A DNA stretch of 64,000 bases from Typhlomys cinereus (GCA_023101885.1 JALPQD010000116.1:1426001-1490000), one strand, 5' to 3'; shown: positions 36,659 through 46,464, counted from the first letter of the stretch. Notes: a model not told the origin generated them from the sequence alone. Translations and numbers: made by a program.

Positions 36659-39600
36659 CCCAAGCTGTCTTCTCTGATACATGACTGGTCTTCATAGGGA
36701 CATGTGTTGTCAGTCCCCAGGTTAAATCCATTTCCAGCCACTGGTAATCCTCTTTTCTTGATTTCCATGATTCTCCATTAGAACGGCTGAAGAGTCCATA
36801 TCGCAGGGAGTTCCCTTCACCGCCAGTCAGTTAGAAGGAATCAACTGTCAGGACAGAACAGTCATTTCATGAGTGTGTACTCTGCCCAGGCATCAGATAC
36901 AGGTTTAATTTCATGTTTGTTAAGGGATCTTTTTTGCAGTTTTTTTCAGACGGAAAGATTCCATGATCTAGTAAATGACAGCCTGGATTCTGTTCTTAGC
37001 TCTCTTGCTCGTGTCAGGGGGAAAAGTCCAGCGTTTCTTTTGAATTTGTCAGACTGTTTACAAGGGTCCATTTTAGTTGTTTGTTGGTTTTGTTTTTTCT
37101 ACCTATGGAAAAGGGGTGTGAGGCTAGGAAATACAGTTCCCTAGCAGAGGGCTTGCCTAGTGTGTCCAAGACCCTGCGTTCCACCCCTGGAGGAGGAGGA
37201 AGAAGAGAAGGAAGAGGAAAAGATGAAGGAAGAGAAGAAAGAGATGACAGGCCCCCACTCTATCTGTTATAGAAATAAGAATGCAGACAGCTTTTAAGGT
37301 CCAAGATGTTCAAAGAGGAGCCCAAATAGTGCCTCCACTATCTCTTGATTGCATCTTCTTATCTCTGTATCTTTCTGAGCCCCAACAGAGTGAGCACTCC
37401 CTCACACACATTTTCTGGGACCCTACCCCCTTCAGAGCCACCCCTCCTGGGGTTACCATTCATTTCATCCGCATCATCTGCAAACATAAAATGGCCTCAG
37501 AAGTCCTGAAATGCTGTGTTCTCAGAAGCTCGGTCCCACAGCTCAGCACAACATTTTAACAGCTATTTTTAGGGACACCTCAGGATTTCGTTGAGATTCC
37601 ACAAAGCCCAGGTCTCTTCAACTATTTCCCTGAATGAGATGAGAATAAGGATGCTCTGGTGAAGGGACACAGTATTGGAGAGGAAGAGAAGCTGAGAACG
37701 AGGAACCTAGTGCCAGCATAGATGGGGGGGGCAAAAACGGGGTTCAGGCCTGCTGTGGATCAAGTGCAAAAGGATTGGATGCTCTGCCCTGCGGAGGACT
37801 CGGGGTAGCAATCCCACATTTTCTAGAGTCTTATAACTTGAAAAAATCAGAACCAAATACCTAATGTGCCATGAAAGGCACATTGTTTTGGTTAAATAAT
37901 GAAAAAGACAAACCCTGAGCTATCCATAAACTTTAACACTTGTCAACACAAGAGACACCCACGGAAAAGTGGGGAACACTAGGGCAAAAGTTAGGGAACA
38001 GATAGATGTTTCCTGGCTTTCGGGAAACCAGGCATGGCATGTAGTTTGGAGCCAGGGGACAAGGGATAGAAAGGTTGAGGGAACAAACTTAAAAGAAAAT
38101 CTAAGAAATATAAGGCCCCCAAATAGTCCAAAGATCTAGCAGAAGAGAGTTGGTTCTCTGAGCCTCTGCCATAGACCCCGGCACTCTCCCTTGCCCCATG
38201 CCCTTGGCATTCCCTGGTATCCAGCAAGTGGCTTGGGCTAAAGACAAGGGTTTCAAAGCATTTGTATACATGGTCATGTGTTCTTGGAGAGTTTTACTAG
38301 TTACCTCTTGCCGTGTAACCCATTATTCCCCCAAATATAGCCACTTAAAGCAGCAAACATTTGTTATCTCACAATCTCAATAGTTGGGAATCTGGGGACA
38401 GCTTAGCTGGTTGGTTCTGGTCCTGAATCTCTGATGAATTCACCACCCTGATGCCGGCCAGACTTCCTCCTTGTAAGGCTTGACTGCAGCTAGAGGGCAC
38501 AGCATCTCTAGGTGGTCAGACCCGCGTCACCCACAGAAACCAGTTCTCTTCATGGAGGCGTGAAAGACCTCAGGTGTTGGAACCAGTGGCTGGGCCTGGT
38601 TCTCAGCTGCATCGCTGAGAGTAGAGCTGAGAACCATCGTGAAATGGAATCCATCTAATTCGCCAGACATAGGTCCCATGTCTATCTCTGCAGACTGGGG
38701 AAGTCTTCCGTGAACCCTAGGGATTGGAAGTGGGAGATGGGTAATCTCAAAGAAAGAGAGGGAGAGAGAGAGCGAGAGAGCTTTTATAAGAAGCCTAAAA
38801 TAGCTGATTTCCTCCAACTTGCCTCACCCTCTTCCTTGACTATCAAATACATCACAACAGAGTAAAGAGTAACTAGGGCTGTTCCTGCCCCTTCTAGAGG
38901 CTTCCTCCTACCGCAGTCTCACCTAGCATAAGGAGCTTCCAGAGCAGTGACAAGGCTACCCCATGTAACCAGAGCAAACATAAGATCCACCAGCCCCTTG
39001 TTCTATCCTGGGTCAAAGCTGCCCAGTTAGCACTTAAGGGAGCATCAACCCTGGTTTGCAAGGTGATATAGAAGAGAGCCTGGGCCTGCAGCACGTTAAA
39101 GTTAAGGAGACCTTGTCGGGATCATTTTCAGTGTTGACCTGTCTTTGTATTACAGGCTTGGCGGAAGTATGACACTGATAGAAGCGGCTATATTGAAGCC
39201 AACGAGCTCAAGGTAGGATAGGGAAGGTATGGAGGATGTGGAGAGTCAGATTGGGACCAAAGGGATGGGCGGTTTAAGGAACATGGGGAGAAAGGAGATG
39301 TTGGATGAGAAGCAGAGATTCATGATCCGCTTAGACCCTGGCATGGATTGGTGGACTTCTTTGGAGAAATCCTTTGAAACCAGCATTGGTGAGCCATGAA
39401 GCTCAACCCAACCATGTTCTCTGCAGCCCACAGGGCCCATGCAGGCATTCTCAGGGCGATTAGAAGACTGGCCTTCTAGCTTGGCCATCCATCCCAATTC
39501 TTGTGGGCAACTGCTAAGCCCTCTGTGCTGAACTCTGAGAGGAAGCCAGAGTGGGGGGAGGCTGCACACAGCAGCCACCCAAAAGCCTTCAAGGTCTCAC

Positions 39601-42600
39601 CTTGAAGGAAATGCGAGTGATATAGACTGTACTGCTTGCAAACCAACCTCGACTCTCTGAGTAGATAAGTATATTCTGCAAGAGGAAAGGAGCAAGCGAG
39701 CCCGGCTCTGAAGAAGACCTTGTGTGTTCCAGGGCTTCCTGTCAGACCTGCTGAAGAAGGCCAACCGGCCATACGATGAGCCCAAGCTGCAAGAATACAC
39801 CCAAACCATAGTGAGTGACAGCATCGCCCCCTCCCCCTCCCCCCGGAGCGTGGGCCACACCCGAGTGTGCGAGGTCTTCCTTCTGCTGGTTCTCCAGATG
39901 CACGTGGAGTGACTTACCGCGACCATAGCGACGAGCGTTCACTGCCCCACACACCCCTAGAAAGCCCCACTGAACTGACTCCCTGGGTCAGACTGATGGA
40001 GAGATCCGTTTCCATGGCAACTGCTGCAGCTCCAAGAGAGGATGGGTCTTCCATGCTGGCTGTGGGGTTCACATTCCCTCCAACCCCCAGACCAAGAATT
40101 GGAGAGAGATGAGCAGGAGCCGAATCCCCACTGTCTCCCCCCCCCCCCCCGCAAGTGATGGGTTTAGACCCTGTTGATCCCTCACCTCAAGGTGACCCTA
40201 GAGGAAGGCCAAGCACGCTCCACTTGCCTCCTTCCTCATCTCAGTGGGAAGGGTGAGAGATGAAGGCTCTATGTGAGGAATTCAAATAACCCTGGCACCT
40301 CTTTCTGTCCCAACAGCTGCGGATGTTTGACTTGAATGGGGATGGCAAGTTGGGCCTCTCAGAGATGTCCCGGTAAGTCCTTGCTATGACTTCAACACAC
40401 TGTGCTGCCGTCCCATCTGTGAGAGCATCAGTCTGGGTGACAAGCAGCCCAAGACAAAGCCAGCCAGACCTGGCGATGCCGATACTTCCCTTTGTCCAAC
40501 CGCCCTCATTTTGGAACATTCAACCATTCCACTGGCTCTGGGCTGTGAAGTGCTCGGAGATGGTTTCCATAGCTACAGACGCTCGTCCTCACCCCCTCCC
40601 TCCCCATCTGACGGCTCCTGCCCATGCTCTGTCCTCTGATCTCTGCTGCAATGTTTTCTTCCCAGACTCTTGCCTGTTCAAGAAAACTTCCTGCTGAAAT
40701 TTCAGGTACAAAAGTCACTTTGCTGCTTCTCTCCCCTGCTTCTTGTGTCTCTGGGTTCTGGCCTTTCACCCTCCTGTGCCTTGACCACCACACATCCACA
40801 GAGAGATACACATACATACACAGACACGCACACAGACACATACAGAGAGAGAAAGAGACAGACACACACAGAGACAGATACACATGGATATACATAGACA
40901 CACACCCATGCAGACACAAACATACTCAGATTTACACACTTGTTTATGTAAACTTGCCCTCACACACTCTGGGGCTTTTGCTTCTTTTCTTTTTCTTTCT
41001 TTCTTTTTTTTTTGGCGTGTGTTTACTATGGGGTACTTCCTGCCGTTCACATCTGTGTAGGTGCACATAGGTATGCATGCATGTGGATACTGGAGGCCTG
41101 AAGTGGATGCTGGGTATCTTCCTCAGTCACCCCCCACTTCATTTATTGAGGAAGAGTTTCAGTTGAACCCAGAGCTTGCCACTCAGCTCAGCTAACTAGC
41201 CAGTGTACCTTGGGGTGGGGGTCTCCTATCTCCCAAGTGCTGGGACCACAAACCTTGCTTCTTGCTCTAATTCCTTGGGCCTTGCAGGGCATGAAGCTGA
41301 CCTCGGAAGAGTTCAACGCCATCTTCACATTTTATGACAAGGTAAGAGGGAGTTGGGATAGGGCAGCCTTGGCCAGAGTGGTTGGACTTGGACCACAGGA
41401 GGAGAGCAAACTTTACCCTCGGGTCACGTGACTTCTCTCTGAAGCATCTTCTGCGGTGTAAGAAGAGTGATACCCTTGATTACTGACCTGTGGAGCCTAG
41501 GGGGTGGGGAGGGTCGGTTTCTTAATAGTGCAGTCATCAACAGTTAGCAGAGGAGGGTTATCCTCAGCGCTAGGTGGGATCGTGTGAGTGTCAGGTTGTC
41601 ATATTGCCAGTAGAGCCAGGTTTTTGTTTGGGTTAGTTTCTGTAGGCTTTGTGCTTTGTTTTGTTGAGACAGGGTCTTGCTGAGTAGCCCAGGCTGACCC
41701 CAAACTCTCAATTCTTCTGTCTCAGCCTCTTGAGTGCTGGGATGACAGAGCTGTAAGTGCCAGGATTTCTGGCATATTCCCACCATGCCTGCCGAGCTCA
41801 GCCAGCTGTTTTCTAGGACTTGGGGACTGAGGTGATCTCCTTGCCCCCACCTTTCCCTTGGCTGTCCTGCACCCATATGACTCTTCTCTAAAGCCAGAGG
41901 GCTGGGGACTGACTCAAGAAGCTAACTCTATGCTTCTAGAACCTCCCTGATATTTCAAAGCAAATGTCAAACACCACCTGGAAAGGCTACCAGGAGTTTG
42001 CACTGAATGGCCCCATGCTATGCGTCTGTATTGAAAATTGTAAAGACAGAAGTGACGCATTACTCTGTCATGATGCAGCCCGAACACCAACTTTTGCAGA
42101 GTAGCAGGAATGTTGACCCCCTGAGAGTGCCTGGAAGTGGGGGGAAAGAGGCAGCTAGCTGTGGGGCGACCAGGGCCTGGGTGCAGAGCTGATGATGACT
42201 CTCTGCTGCCACCCCCAGGATGGAAGCGGATTCATTGATGAGAACGAGCTGGACGCCCTTCTGAAGGATCTGTACGAAAAGAACAAGAAGGTGAGCTAGG
42301 GATCCCCGAAGGTTGGAGTTAGGGCCCCAGGGCTTGAGGAGGGGAGAGGTGGACATATTCAAAGAGATAAGAGGAAGAAGTTTTTACAGTGTTTTTTTTT
42401 TCCTTTCTGATCTGGTTTGTTTCTGGTTGGTTGATTGATTAATATTCTGTACTTCATTGGGTAAAATACACACAAGCATGCAGTTTTTCATTGTAACTAT
42501 TTTTTAAAGATATGCCCTCAGCGGTATAGGTGGGTGAATGCATACTGTGTATCCACTATTGCCATCTCCAGAATGCCCATCCTGCAAAAGTGAAACCCTA

Positions 42601-45600
42601 TGCCCACGCAATGACAGCTGCCCACGCTTCCCAGTCCCATCCTCTCTTGCTTATCTACTTTCTGCCTCTCTGAATTTCACTGCTGTGGGCACCTCATGGA
42701 AGGGGAATTGTTCAGCCACTTCATGACTGGCTTATTGAGTTCTACATGATCTTAAGGCTCGTCTGTACTGGAGTATGTCCTTGTTAGAGCTGAGCAGTAT
42801 TGCCTCGTATCTATAAACCATCGTGTCTGTCCATGCCTCCCCTCTGCACACTGGTGTTGCTTCCATCTCCTGGGCCCTAGCGCGTGACACTGCGGAAAGC
42901 AATGGCAATGTTGGCATGGCCCATCTTGTGGAAGCGTCAGGCAGATTGCACACATAAAAGACTGTGTGTGCAAGGAGAGATTCTGGAAGACAGGAGGCTG
43001 TAAGAAGTGAAGCTAGTCCTGAATTAACTACCCATGAAGCTGGAGCTGGCAAAGACACTAGAAGTCACTGAAAAGAATGTCCCCTCGAAGAAAAGGCGGC
43101 AAAAATCATCACTCTTTTGCTTGATGTTGCCCCTTGGGCATCCCCCAGCGGTCTCACTTTGGTGCTTTGAATGGGAGGGATCAGGTGGAGCAGCCACCAA
43201 GAGACAGGAAATTTTGCAGCTGTCTTCCTTTGCCTCCCCAAAACTGTCATTCACGGAACGAATGTTTTTGCCACTTTCTTTAATTAGATGGTGAAAAACT
43301 CTGTAATTCCTTGAGCTGCCTAACCGCCATGGCTGCCAAGTAAGAGCTAAATTTAATGCTCCATTGCAGAAAACAAAACAAAATGAAAAAAAAAAATCAC
43401 TGCAGCCCAAGTCTATCCGTCTCTCTTGTATGAGATCTCTTCATCTTGAATAGAATTCTTCACTTCTTTCATCCTACATTCATGTTGTTTGTTCCCACCA
43501 GTGCCTTTGGCAAGAGACAGGGAATAACAAAAAGGCATCTGATTGTTCCCAGGAAGAAGGAAATTCCAGCAGACATTTTCCCGACACCATATCCCAGTAG
43601 GAAATTATGTACCCTTATGCATCCAAAGGGTGCACCTGAGTCAAAAAATATCATCAGCTTTAATTGTATTCAGGAGGCAAAATTGGACTTCAAAAAGCTC
43701 TGCCCAGCGTCTGAGATGGTCAGACCCTGTTCTGCATGCGTGGTCCTCAGCTGGACTTTCTTGAGTAAAATGAACAGCAATACCCAGGCTTGTTCCACAC
43801 GTGGAAGCAGGGCAGAGTCAGGTGCTCAGATTTGGAAACATTTCTGCAGGTTAGAGAACAGGATATTAATAAGGCTGTTTACCTGAGAGCCTTCTGTATG
43901 TACCGGGCCTCCAAGATTGGGCACCTGGGTACGAAGAGAATGAATCAGGAAAGAGAGGTGGGGAGCAGGAGCTACATGACTAACTGCAAGCACCTGAGCT
44001 GGGAAGGGTAAGGCCATTTTTGACGAGCTCACATGGCAGGTGCGGTCCCATTTTAATAGTGCTTACATGGACTGTGTGATAAGGTGTCTGAGCAAATTAG
44101 TGCCGGAGGCTCCGGAAGGGACAGGCTGATGAGACTGAACTTCAGTGTCCATCCTAAGACCATGACAGCTTGCTAAGTTGTCTTTCCAAGTTTCAGGTAA
44201 AACTTCAAGACAGAAAGTAAGCTAACCTCGCCTAAGTGGTGCTAATTCTCTCTCTGCCCACCCCCTTCTTACCCTGGCAGTTGTCTCAAACTTAGAGTCA
44301 ATATGTGGAGTCCTTTTCTTGGTCCCTAATTGAGTGACAGACAGCTCAGGCATTCTCTTCCCCACAGTGTGTCCCAAATCAAAGATATTTCCAGAGACTT
44401 CACAACCTAGTGGAAGATGGTCCCCAAGCCTGGGATGCTTGCAAAATGCCCTTGGACTGGGTAGAGACATTAAACCAGAAATCAGTGACAGGAGGAATGT
44501 CCCTAAGCATAAAGAAAAACATTGACTTTTGAGCACTGGAAAAAGAGGTGACAGATGAGACAGGTGAATAGACTCGGGGCTCAGGGGACTGAGAATATTC
44601 ATAAGTTGGTCCAACCTTTTGGTGAACCAACTTCATCTTTATATACCTTGGCTTTTGTCATTGGCAAAGTGGAGATAATGAGCTGTCAGGCCAGAAGGGG
44701 AAATTTCTCAGGAAGTATATGCCATAAAAAGGAAGAGGAAGAGACAGGGGATGAGAAGGCGAGAAAGAAAAAAGACATTTTTTTTTAAAAAAAAAATGAT
44801 TGAAGACACCCCTGGCTATTTGTATCAAAGGCAATTACAAAGTACATTTTTAAGCATAGTACGTATCAGATGTTGGCACTCTTTTTTAATTTTGCCTGCC
44901 ATGTTTATAAACTATGGACACAGCTATGTTCATGGATTTTATCGTGTCTTCAGTAGTCCCTAAGGTCACAGGAAGTCAGTGAACAAGGTAGGCTGGTGAA
45001 CCTTGTTGCTTGGGAAGAGGCCGCTTTTCTGATTTGAATGGAGGTGGCTTAGGGAAATATGGACCAAGGTACCTGGAGACAAGATCAAGGACTTTTCTTA
45101 GTTTCATCTCCATTACCTGCAGGGAGCCAGCGTGTCCCTGAGTAGGTAGAGGGACAGAGCTAAGTCATGCACAGATGACTTTCGTCACGATAGCATCCCT
45201 GCTCTGGAGAGCTTAGTACGGGTGCTAAGTGCTATGCACTCGTTCCTCACTTCATCCTCCTAACACCTCCTCCAACCAAGTGCTTCCAGTGTGCCTGTTC
45301 TACAGGTGAGACTGCCGAGAAAGCCTGGCTGCTTTTCCTCAAAACAGTACAGCCAGTAAGTGAAAGAGACAGGGTTTTAATCCAGAGCTGTCTGATTGTA
45401 AGGCTCATGCATTAGGCCCCTCAAGGTCGCCTCCCTGGGGATGACATGAAAGGAAGTGTCTCGTGGTGGGTTTTTGCATGTGTGGGAGGGTTCCTTTGGG
45501 CAGGGCCATGCACCAAGCCCTTGCTCACCCTGTCCCTCCCTCTCCTAGGAGATGAACATCCAGCAGCTCACCACCTACAGGAAGAGCGTCATGTCCTTGG

Positions 45601-45665
45601 CCGAGGCGGGGAAACTTTACCGAAAGGATCTGGAAATTGTGCTGTGCGGCGAGCCCCCCATGTAA
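20842..45665 (+). CDS. CALB2: Calretinin, complete 11-exon coding region
   Basis: Calretinin is a soluble cytosolic EF-hand protein that buffers and senses Ca2+, best known from interneurons, other neurons and mesothelium. Joining 20842-20935, 30697-30773, 33429-33518, 35461-35541, 39156-39212, 39733-39810, 40317-40372, 40666-40705, 41288-41341, 42219-42290 and 45549-45665 gives 816 nt: 271 codons plus TAA, the same length as human calretinin. The N-terminus ([20 protein letters not shown]) is the calretinin signature and separates it from calbindin-D28k and secretagogin. Canonical 12-residue Ca2+ loops lie at about residues 29-40, 76-87, 120-131, 164-175 and 208-219; the sixth EF-hand (about 235-270) is degenerate, as usual for the family. 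All introns are GT-AG, with phases 1,0,0,0,0,0,2,0,0,0. The start ATG sits in a good Kozak context (gccATGG). Oddities compared with my memory of human and mouse are Phe214 in EF5 and Gly267 near the C-terminus. Confidence 0.98.
21737..21818 (+). repeat. (CT)n-(CA)n microsatellite in intron 1
   Basis: Almost perfect (CT)n from 21737 to about 21789, followed by cgcacacaca repeats. Confidence 0.92.
23156..23242 (+). repeat. (CT)n microsatellite in intron 1
   Basis: About 85 bases of CT units broken only by two tgttt interruptions. Confidence 0.92.
23960..24185 (+). mobile_element. B1-ID composite SINE (B4-like)
   Basis: B1 part: agtcccagctactcgagagg, ggcaggaggattacaagttc, agccctgtctcaaaa. ID part follows directly: gagggccggagatgtaattt, and aggtctaggttcaacagcag. 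Confidence 0.7.
24765..25060 (+). mobile_element. B3-type SINE
   Basis: cagggaggtggctcagaggt, agaacccacgtaagaatgcc, gctggccagtcagtctagcc, gagatcctgtctcagaa and gaggttgacctctggcccgc, in B3 order, ending in a short CA-rich tail. Confidence 0.78.
26555..26710 (+). mobile_element. MER20-like hAT remnant
   Basis: accactggtcctcaaattgg start and ttgcatttgtaacaagtttc near the end match MER20 layout. Confidence 0.6.
26805..26910 (-). mobile_element. ID SINE, reverse
   Basis: gagcttgaactcaggacctc, tgcattgcaagcactctacc and attgaactacatcccc are the complement of an ID tRNA-Ala-like head. Confidence 0.75.
27902..27915 (+). promoter_or_regulatory. Candidate RFX (X-box) site in CALB2 intron 1
   Basis: GTTACTATGGTAAC, two inverted RFX half-sites with standard spacing; followed by TGCATCC, as is the site at 16031. 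Motif call by eye. Confidence 0.5.
28425..28570 (-). mobile_element. MER20-like hAT remnant
   Basis: acatggaaatcccctgggag, aagccaattacatcagaatg and aaagatctccaggg match MER20 in the complementary arrangement. Confidence 0.6.
28935..29110 (+). mobile_element. B3-like SINE
   Basis: ggaggagatagcccagtgag, tcacagtggtgtgtgcctgt and gttcaaggagagaccctgag. Truncated by the next SINE. Confidence 0.65.
29110..29310 (+). mobile_element. B2-superfamily SINE
   Basis: gagccgagatggctcagcat, tctacatggtagaaacaaag, gttgtcgtctgacctcatat, ending in a TTAATTATTAAGG direct repeat. Confidence 0.6.
29361..29560 (+). repeat. (CA)n plus B1 SINE, copy A
   Basis: (CA)n at about 29362-29416, then ctccaattttaatagccatg and a B1-like body ending caacaaaaaccattcc. 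A matching (CA)n-B1 block lies at 30187-30410. Confidence 0.75.
29597..30100 (-). mobile_element. MLT1-like LTR, reverse, with a (TG)n insertion
   Basis: tgtttcctaggacttcatta, aagtaccacaaactgggtga, aataaggtcacattctgagg: the complement of MLT1-class MaLR LTRs. A (TG)n of about 20 units at 29716-29757 interrupts it. Confidence 0.72.
30187..30410 (+). repeat. (CA)n plus B1 SINE, copy B
   Basis: (CA)n-rich tract, then ctccaatttaaacagctatg and a B1-like body ending caacaaaaaccattctgtaa, parallel to the block at 29361-29560. Confidence 0.75.
30697..30773 (+). CDS. CALB2: CALB2 coding exon 2
   Basis: Completes Ca2+ loop 1 (NGYIEGKE) and the second helix of EF1, then the linker ending in GSGM (residues 32-57). 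Acceptor ttacag, donor gtaagc. The frame joins exon 1 perfectly with a split Gly32 codon (g/ga). Confidence 0.97.
31165..31378 (+). mobile_element. Charlie-type hAT MITE remnant
   Basis: tttttcaacttcagcactat, attgacatttggaggctgaa, ttgctagacatccccagggt resemble non-autonomous Charlie elements of the MER5/MER58 group. Exact family uncertain. Confidence 0.6.
32053..32282 (+). mobile_element. Unfamiliar B2-like SINE, copy 3
   Basis: taggtggatggctcaagggt, gaggacctgagttctgatcc, cagccccagagcaaagcagt, ggaggtagagcaacctagaa and gggcctccacaggcacatac. Shorter than copies 1 and 2, lacking part of the middle. Confidence 0.75.
33429..33518 (+). CDS. CALB2: CALB2 coding exon 3
   Basis: Encodes residues 58-87 with EF2: the helix [12 protein letters not shown] followed by the complete canonical loop [12 protein letters not shown] (76-87). 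Donor gtgagt is a strong consensus. Reading through it gives an apparent longer open frame that is not part of the protein. Confidence 0.97.
33519..35460 (+). other. CALB2: CALB2 intron 3
   Basis: 1.94-kb phase-0 intron. It contains a reverse MER5A-like piece near 34524-34572 and an unassigned ancient repeat-like segment around 34720-34950. No coding potential recognised. Confidence 0.88.
35461..35541 (+). CDS. CALB2: CALB2 coding exon 4
   Basis: Encodes residues 88-114, the EF2-EF3 linker and first helix of EF3 ([14 protein letters not shown] through SSAEFME). Acceptor ccccag, donor gtgagg. No substitution recognised compared with calretinin from other mammals. Confidence 0.97.
35946..36255 (+). 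mobile_element. Unfamiliar B2-like SINE, copy 4
   Basis: The least decayed head: gggactggagaggtggctca with box-B-like gagttcggatcctag, then gatgccgggcggaagctggg, gtgaatcccggggcagagta and ggaggtggaggtgtcc. CA-rich tail and aaataaaaaaat end. Confidence 0.78.
36595..36660 (+). repeat. (TG)n microsatellite in intron 4
   Basis: About 60 bases of TG units with two early TATG interruptions. Confidence 0.93.
37110..37252 (+). mobile_element. ID-like SINE with GA-rich tail
   Basis: gggcttgcctagtgtgtcca and gaccctgcgttccacccctg are the ID head, followed by gaggaggaggaagaagagaa-type purines. Confidence 0.6.
39156..39212 (+). CDS. CALB2: CALB2 coding exon 5
   Basis: Short 57-base exon encoding residues 115-133. 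It carries the whole EF3 Ca2+ loop [12 protein letters not shown] (120-131). Acceptor ttacag, donor gtagga. Confidence 0.97.
39733..39810 (+). CDS. CALB2: CALB2 coding exon 6
   Basis: Encodes residues 134-159, the second helix of EF3 (FLSDLLKKA) and the linker [16 protein letters not shown] that leads into EF4. Acceptor ttccag, donor gtgagt. Confidence 0.97.
39811..40316 (+). other. CALB2: CALB2 intron 6
   Basis: 506-base phase-0 intron. It carries a 14-base palindromic RFX-like site at 40008-40021 and a poly-C run near 40136-40150. No recognisable transposon. Confidence 0.88.
40008..40021 (+). promoter_or_regulatory. Candidate RFX (X-box) site in CALB2 intron 6
   Basis: GTTTCCATGGCAAC, identical in its 14 bases to the site at 16031-16044. 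Motif call by eye. Confidence 0.5.
40317..40372 (+). CDS. CALB2: CALB2 coding exon 7
   Basis: Encodes residues 160-177 plus two bases of codon 178. It carries the EF4 loop [12 protein letters not shown] (164-175), canonical although Gly is at loop position 9. Acceptor aacag, donor gtaagt, the best consensus donor in the gene. Confidence 0.97.
40666..40705 (+). CDS. CALB2: CALB2 coding exon 8
   Basis: A 40-base micro-exon completing Arg178 and encoding [13 protein letters not shown] (179-191), the second helix of EF4 and linker. Its length is not a multiple of three, so skipping it alone would shift the frame. Alternatively spliced C-terminally truncated calretinins are known in human tumour cells. 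Confidence 0.96.
40706..41287 (+). other. CALB2: CALB2 intron 8
   Basis: 582-base phase-0 intron almost filled by degenerate (CA)/(GACA)-type repeats (about 40795-40925), a T-rich tract and a reverse B3-type SINE (about 41040-41265). It ends in acceptor ttgcag. Confidence 0.88.
41040..41265 (-). mobile_element. B3-type SINE, reverse
   Basis: gtggatactggaggcctgaa, gaagagtttcagttgaaccc, agctaactagccagtgtacc, ctcccaagtgctgggaccac, the complement of B3. Confidence 0.72.
41288..41341 (+). CDS. CALB2: CALB2 coding exon 9
   Basis: Encodes residues 192-209: the first helix of EF5 ([12 protein letters not shown]) and the first two residues of its loop (DK). Acceptor ttgcag, donor gtaaga. Confidence 0.97.
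41342..42218 (+). other. CALB2: CALB2 intron 9
   Basis: 877-base phase-0 intron with a reverse B1 SINE (about 41645-41765). Nothing else recognised. Confidence 0.88.
41645..41765 (-). mobile_element. B1 SINE, reverse
   Basis: ttgttgagacagggtcttgc, agtagcccaggctgacccca and cctcttgagtgctgggatga. Confidence 0.82.
42219..42290 (+). CDS. CALB2: CALB2 coding exon 10
   Basis: Encodes residues 210-233, completing the EF5 loop ([12 protein letters not shown], 208-219) and helix [14 protein letters not shown]. Phe214 sits where I remember Tyr in human calretinin; this is loop position 7, a backbone-carbonyl ligand, so Ca2+ binding should be kept. Acceptor ccccag, donor gtgagc. Confidence 0.97.
42425..42850 (+). 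mobile_element. L1M-type LINE fragment in intron 10
   Basis: ccactattgccatctccaga, tgcaaaagtgaaaccctatg, ctttctgcctctctgaattt, catgactggcttattgagtt follow the noncoding part of old mammalian L1s. Confidence 0.72.
45195..45425 (-). mobile_element. MIR SINE
   Basis: gctaagtgctatgcactcgt, ctcacttcatcctcctaaca, caggtgagactgccgagaaa and cagccagtaagtgaaagaga follow MIR order; orientation assigned tentatively. Confidence 0.7.
45549..45665 (+). CDS. CALB2: CALB2 coding exon 11, C-terminus and stop
   Basis: Encodes residues 234-271 and TAA: the degenerate sixth EF-hand ([20 protein letters not shown] then the [12 protein letters not shown] helix) and the tail CGEPPM. Human and mouse, as I remember them, end CSEPPM, so Ser267 to Gly is a lineage change. 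Acceptor cctag. Confidence 0.97.
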   Translation, partial: EMNIQQLTTYRKSVMSLAEAGKLYRKDLEIVLCGEPPM

Positions 45666-46230
45666 AAGGGAGGGGACAGGGGCTGCTTCTCCACCTCCCC
45701 CCAGACCTTGGCCCTGCCTCGCTGACATGTCTCCCTAGATAGAGCTAGAGATCCAGACCTTCCTCCCCGACCCCTGCAGCCTGCCCACCAGCCTGCAGCG
45801 CGTGAAAGGAGAGATGGAGGGTGGGTGGCTGATGAGGTTCCTTCGAGCCCGCTCCAACCCAACCCTGGCCGGTCAGACAGTCCTACCCACCGTGGGCCGC
45901 CAGCTTTGTGGAAGGTGGGTGTGGGTGCCAGTGGAGCTTCCCCAGTCTCTTGACACGATGCATGAACTCCTGCTGTACAATAAGCTTCTGCGTCCGACAG
46001 AGCGGACTCCTCCCTCTCGCTGTCCCCTGCTGCTCCCCCTCCCCCCCAGGGCTTCTGCCCACCACCTTGCTTGGTGTAACTAGCTGTCTTCTCAGAGTTC
46101 CTGTTGTGGAGGGCGCCCGCCCTCTCCTTGCCTTCTTTACTCGCGTGTTCCTTTTCTCTTTGGGTTTCCTATCTTGTTATTTACCAAAGAAGAGTTTACA
46201 GACAATAAAGTGGAAACATTCTGCCGTGAA
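45666..46230 (+). other. CALB2: CALB2 3' UTR
   Basis: About 560 bases from the TAA to the expected cleavage site roughly 15-25 bases after the poly(A) signal. No SINE or microsatellite is present, which fits an exonic UTR. Confidence 0.85.
46204..46209 (+). terminator. CALB2: CALB2 polyadenylation signal
   Basis: Canonical AATAAA in gacaataaagtgg, the only AATAAA between the stop codon and the downstream SINEs. It is followed by T/G-containing sequence suitable as a downstream element. Confidence 0.88.
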
Positions 46231-46314
46231 AGCTCGCCTGCTTCTCATCAAATGGGCAACTGCTAGTTGGATGGGGAAGGTACTGGGGCCACTTAATTGG
46301 GAAATAAGACCCCC

Positions 46315-46445
46315 CCAGACTCAGTCACATGATGGCACGTGCCTGTAACCCCAGCCCTTAGGAGTCCAAGGTTCCGAGATTCTCTCTACATAGTGAGGCT
46401 GAGGCCAGTCTTGGATACATGAGACCCTGTCTTTCAAAACCGCAT
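46315..46445 (+). mobile_element. B1 SINE
   Basis: tgatggcacgtgcctgtaac, ataagtgaggctgag-like body and catgagaccctgtctttcaa, just downstream of the CALB2 cleavage site. Confidence 0.7.
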
Positions 46446-46464
46446 GGCAGGGATGCACACATTA

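Larger units (their letters stand above)
35542..39155 (+). other. CALB2: CALB2 intron 4
   Basis: 3.6-kb phase-0 intron. Holds a copy of the unfamiliar B2-like SINE (about 35946-36240), a (TG)n tract (about 36597-36657), an ID-like SINE followed by a GA-rich tail (about 37110-37250) and an old repeat of uncertain class near 38285-38520. No exon recognised. Confidence 0.88.
42291..45548 (+). other. CALB2: CALB2 intron 10
   Basis: 3.26-kb phase-0 intron. Contains a mammalian L1M 3' fragment (about 42425-42850) and a MIR near its 3' end (about 45195-45425). The middle (about 42960-45150) shows no repeat or exon that I recognise. Confidence 0.88.

Noticed and set aside
39724..39912. 62-codon + frame matching calretinin
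   Set aside because: Read-through of CALB2 exon 6; the donor gtgagt at 39811 ends the coding part.
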